A stretch of DNA of 7,354 nt from JACIWG01 sp049969935 (lineage in GTDB: Archaea > Thermoproteota > Nitrososphaeria > JACIWG01). A program made the translations under genes and the position numbers. Of this stretch, positions 5,514 through 7,354 are shown in pieces. The stretch spans positions 1 through 7,354 of the forward strand of contig JBMFNX010000045.1 in NCBI GenBank assembly GCA_049969935.1, in the 5' to 3' direction. The notes beneath the pieces were generated by a model that saw nothing but the letters and a program-made list of their open reading frames with translations, searched no databases and had not been told where the DNA came from. How positions within the stretch are numbered: position 1 is the stretch's first letter; each line of letters starts with the position of its first letter.

Positions 5514-6479
5514 TTAGATTAGTTCAACCATAATTTCCTTTGTTACTTCGCCAGTCTTTTCTGGAGTAATTCTTTTCATTCCATAGTAGTTTGCAAGATA
5601 CTCTGCCTTCTGATCAAGTTTTGAGTAGGTTAGTATAACTACTTTTTTAGCGCTCAAGTCGTATCCGAGAGCTTGCAAGCGTAATATTTCGTCAACGTTT
5701 ATTGTTTCTTCTAAAAGGTATGTTTCGACAAGAATTGAGTCATTCTTTGCGGGATTGGTTGCCCAAAGGTCTATGTCATAGGAGATTCCTGATGCACCAG
5801 TCACTTGAGTGCAATATTTTGTAGTGTAACCGTTTTCTCTTAAGTTTGCGTCAATAGAGTCTAGGGTTTTGAGTGTTGCTTTTATGCTTTCCATCTTACT
5901 GTCTCTGACTTCATAGTGGTAGACTATTGTTTCACCCAATTCTTCAACTGGAAAATATTCTCCACATTTTTGACAATGGTAATCGATTATTGGAGTGTCA
6001 AATAGATTTCCACAAGCATGGCACTTGTACATAAGCTTTCCTCTAGAATAGTCTTTTCCTTCAATCAAAAGTTGCTTGTGACATCTCGGACACTCTAGGC
6101 CAGTGTTAAGCAAAAATACTGTTTCAAGGTTCCTGTATCCGCAGCTAAAATGCTCTATAACCCTTCCTCTTGAAATATTTGTTGAGCTACAGTTTGGACA
6201 GTGTTCAGTAGGAATTATTTCATAAGAGAAGCATACTGGACAAAAGCGTAAAGTTTCTACAGTCTTCTTTTCCATAAAACCTGTCTGAACAATATAGTCC
6301 AAGATCTCTAAAACCTTTCCAACATTCAAATAAAGCATTTTATCTAATGGAGGATAAAGGAATTTTTCACCTGTATTCTTCTGATAAATGAGCCTGATTG
6401 TATTATCCTCTTGAGCTAGGACATTCTTGATAACACTAATTAGTTCAGTATGTGGTACCTTAGTATGTTCAGAGGACAT
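5514..6479 (-). CDS. TackOD1-like zinc-ribbon protein with nuclease-like C-terminus
   Basis: A 321-residue predicted regulatory protein. Residues ~10-75 look like a winged helix (NVGKVLEILDYIVQTGFMEKK). Then comes an array of zinc-binding pairs: C80/C83 with C94/C97, H110/C113, C130/C133, C153/C156 and C169/C172. The spacing and the 'CPxC...HxxCGY...CPxC...GxDY...CxxCG' layout match TackOD1, an output domain described in archaeal signal transduction, mainly in the TACK superphylum. The C-terminal part (~215-305; ASGISYDIDLWA, then ILVETYLL, then a helix and VVILTYSKL) resembles a restriction-endonuclease-like fold, but the ExK signature reads E-T-Y, so it may be inactive and serve in binding. 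There is no receiver domain, so any input comes from a partner. ATG 6479 has a GGTGAT Shine-Dalgarno (6488-6483). It is convergent with the pilus ATPase, 18 bases apart. A DNA-binding regulatory role is inference. Confidence 0.8.
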   Translation of the reverse strand: MSSEHTKVPHTELISVIKNVLAQEDNTIRLIYQKNTGEKFLYPPLDKMLYLNVGKVLEILDYIVQTGFMEKKTVETLRFCPVCFSYEIIPTEHCPNCSSTNISRGRVIEHFSCGYRNLETVFLLNTGLECPRCHKQLLIEGKDYSRGKLMYKCHACGNLFDTPIIDYHCQKCGEYFPVEELGETIVYHYEVRDSKMESIKATLKTLDSIDANLRENGYTTKYCTQVTGASGISYDIDLWATNPAKNDSILVETYLLEETINVDEILRLQALGYDLSAKKVVILTYSKLDQKAEYLANYYGMKRITPEKTGEVTKEIMVELI

Positions 6480-6482
6480 TAT

Positions 6483-6525
6483 ATCACCAAGTCTGACATA
6501 TGCTTTATATTATACCTATATAAAC
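6483..6525 (-). promoter_or_regulatory. Promoter and ribosome binding site of the TackOD1-like gene
   Basis: The minus strand has GTTTATATAG (6525-6516), a good TATA box. It predicts a start near 6494 and a leader of about 15 bases holding GGTGAT (6488-6483), which can pair with an archaeal 16S 3' end. GGTG sits five bases before the ATG. Confidence 0.55.
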
Positions 6526-6540
6526 ATTTTGAATAAAATG

Positions 6541-6566
6541 CATAAAATTTGAAAACAAATTTTGTG
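6541..6566. repeat. Near-perfect 11-bp inverted repeat in the intergenic region
   Basis: CATAAAATTTG (6541-6551), a four-base AAAA loop and CAAATTTTGTG (6556-6566) form an 11-bp arm pair with a single T-G pair. On the plus strand it is followed by TATTTTT, so it looks like a terminator, yet no plus-strand gene lies upstream. It sits about 16 bases upstream of the TATA box of the TackOD1-like gene, so an operator is also possible. Confidence 0.5.
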
Positions 6567-6675
6567 TATTTTTCGAGAATTAAAGTATTAAGTTATATTC
6601 TGAAAAAGTGTTCAAATATGCAAATATAATAAAAATGTTAATAATTAAAAAATTTTTATTATTATTTATATTAAA

Positions 6676-6843
6676 ATGTTTGTTAAGCAAAAAAAATTTA
6701 AAGTAGATGAAGTTTTTGTCATGTCGATGCACATGACTCGTGAGGAAAAGATTAAGTTGGTCCTGTTATTGATCGCGATAGCAGCATACTTTGCCGGATT
6801 CCAGCCATTAGGGGACAAGATAGGTGGAGATGCTGTAATTTAA
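6676..6843 (+). CDS. Small single-pass membrane protein (55 residues)
   Basis: A short frame from ATG 6676 to TAA 6843. The N-terminus is basic (MFVKQKKFKVDEVF), then a charged TREEKIK (21-27) precedes one hydrophobic helix, LVLLLIAIAAYFAGF (28-42). A short PLGDKIGGDAVI tail follows. The positive-inside pattern suggests the N-terminus is cytoplasmic and the tail outside. Internal ATGs at 6721, 6727 and 6733 could give a ~36-40-residue form starting just before TREEK. An AT-rich region upstream offers several TATA-like words (for example TTTATATTA at 6666-6672), so the start cannot be fixed. The frame uses many C- and G-ending codons in an AT-rich setting, and an amphipathic-then-hydrophobic layout is unlikely by chance. 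I do not recognise the family. It is convergent with the next gene, 19 bases apart. Confidence 0.6.
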   Translation: MFVKQKKFKVDEVFVMSMHMTREEKIKLVLLLIAIAAYFAGFQPLGDKIGGDAVI

Positions 6844-6862
6844 ATTTAATCCCCCTCCATTT

Positions 6863-7354
6863 TTATTTTTCAACATAATCCATTAAATGTGGAGAAAACT
6901 TTGCTTTCACCCTATTCCCTAAAGCTTCTGACACTTCATCTAAGTCTGTGAACCATCCAACATTATCATTAAATGATTCATAAGGGATTGTGTAGGCTTC
7001 AGCTTTCTGATAATCTATTATATGTAGTTTAAATCTTTCCTTGAACATGTATAGCCTGTCTGAAATAAAGGCGAAGGTATCATAGTATTGGCTTACAGGC
7101 ATTGAAATTTGTGATATTAGCTTTGTTCGATCAACTGACACACCTATCATCCATGTAAAAGGCAACTTTTCAAGGATACTGTTAATATATGGAACATCCG
7201 ATTTTGTTAAATCAGAAAATTCTAGAAAACAGGCCATTAGATACTTATTGGTCAGTTGATATCGGTCAGCCTGCCATCTTACAATATAGTTTTCAATTAT
7301 CCGGCCTTCCTCAATATGGTTTTTATAGTGATATCTTACTTGTTTTTCTGGAAC
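6863..7354 (-). CDS. Helix-turn-helix protein, partial (N-terminus off the window)
   Basis: The frame is open to the right edge of the window, so the ATG at 7237 is internal and the true start lies beyond 7354. The first visible residues, VPEKQVRYHYKNHIEEGRII, look like the recognition helix and wing entry of a helix-turn-helix in which R-Y-H-Y-K follows the turn, a pattern seen in archaeal Lrp-like and winged-helix regulators. The remaining ~140 residues alternate strands and helices (LPFTWMIGVSVDRTKLISQI, then YYDTFAFISDRLYMFKERFK, then AYTIPYES) and could be a sensor or ligand-binding part, but I do not recognise it. The end at TAA 6863 follows a charged HLMDYVEK tail. It is probably a transcription regulator; the target is unknown. 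It is convergent with the small membrane protein gene. Confidence 0.65.
   Translation of the reverse strand, partial: VPEKQVRYHYKNHIEEGRIIENYIVRWQADRYQLTNKYLMACFLEFSDLTKSDVPYINSILEKLPFTWMIGVSVDRTKLISQISMPVSQYYDTFAFISDRLYMFKERFKLHIIDYQKAEAYTIPYESFNDNVGWFTDLDEVSEALGNRVKAKFSPHLMDYVEK

Noticed and set aside
1..7354. CRISPR arrays, tRNA or rRNA genes
   Set aside because: No regularly spaced direct repeats, no tRNA-like TΨC box (GGTTCRANNCC) with matching arms, and no rRNA-like GC-rich conserved blocks were seen.

Overview
This window looks archaeal and is visibly AT-rich. Promoters are of the TATA type, several placed so that the mRNA would be leaderless or have a very short leader. Other starts have Shine-Dalgarno sites that match an archaeal 16S 3' end (AAGGAG, GGTGAT). 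The genes include class III (type IV pilin-like) prepilins, a VirB11/GspE-type archaeal pilus ATPase, and a zinc-ribbon protein of the TackOD1 type. TackOD1 is known mainly from the TACK superphylum, so a Thaumarchaeota/Bathyarchaeota-like organism is my best guess; there is no rRNA or other marker to settle it.

Layout. (1) Positions 2-472, minus: a decayed or mis-sequenced VapBC-type toxin-antitoxin pair. The antitoxin is split by a one-base frameshift in an A6 run, and the PIN toxin stops at about half length. (2) 581-1882, minus: an archaeal AAA-type ATPase of the Arch_ATPase/DUF234 class with a winged-helix and a nuclease-like C-terminal part. (3) 2092-3306: two divergent genes for paralogous pilin-like proteins. 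One carries a Thr-rich stalk; the other is a conventional GISPV-type pilin. (4) 3337-3503: a 167-bp remnant of an insertion sequence with 15-bp inverted ends, an 8-bp target duplication and the last ~38 codons of a transposase. It lies between the second pilin and the pilus ATPase. (5) 3549-5495, plus: the pilus assembly ATPase, with an unusual Ala/Thr/Pro-rich linker and winged-helix domain fused to its C-terminus. (6) 5514-6479, minus: the TackOD1-like zinc-ribbon protein, convergent with the ATPase and carrying a restriction-endonuclease-like C-terminus. (7) 6676-6843, plus: a 55-residue single-pass membrane protein. (8) 6863-7354, minus: the C-terminal part of a protein with a helix-turn-helix, running off the window.

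How they may work together: the centre is a surface-filament locus (two pilins plus the assembly motor). A TackOD1 protein and a winged helix on the motor itself suggest a regulatory link, which is inference. No membrane platform protein (ArlJ/TadC-like) or prepilin peptidase is present, so the system is either split or completed elsewhere. The strongest points to check are the winged-helix-tailed pilus ATPase, the transposon remnant beside its promoter, and a recurring pattern of single missing bases in A runs at gene starts, which is either biology (slippage, phase variation, decay) or homopolymer sequencing error.
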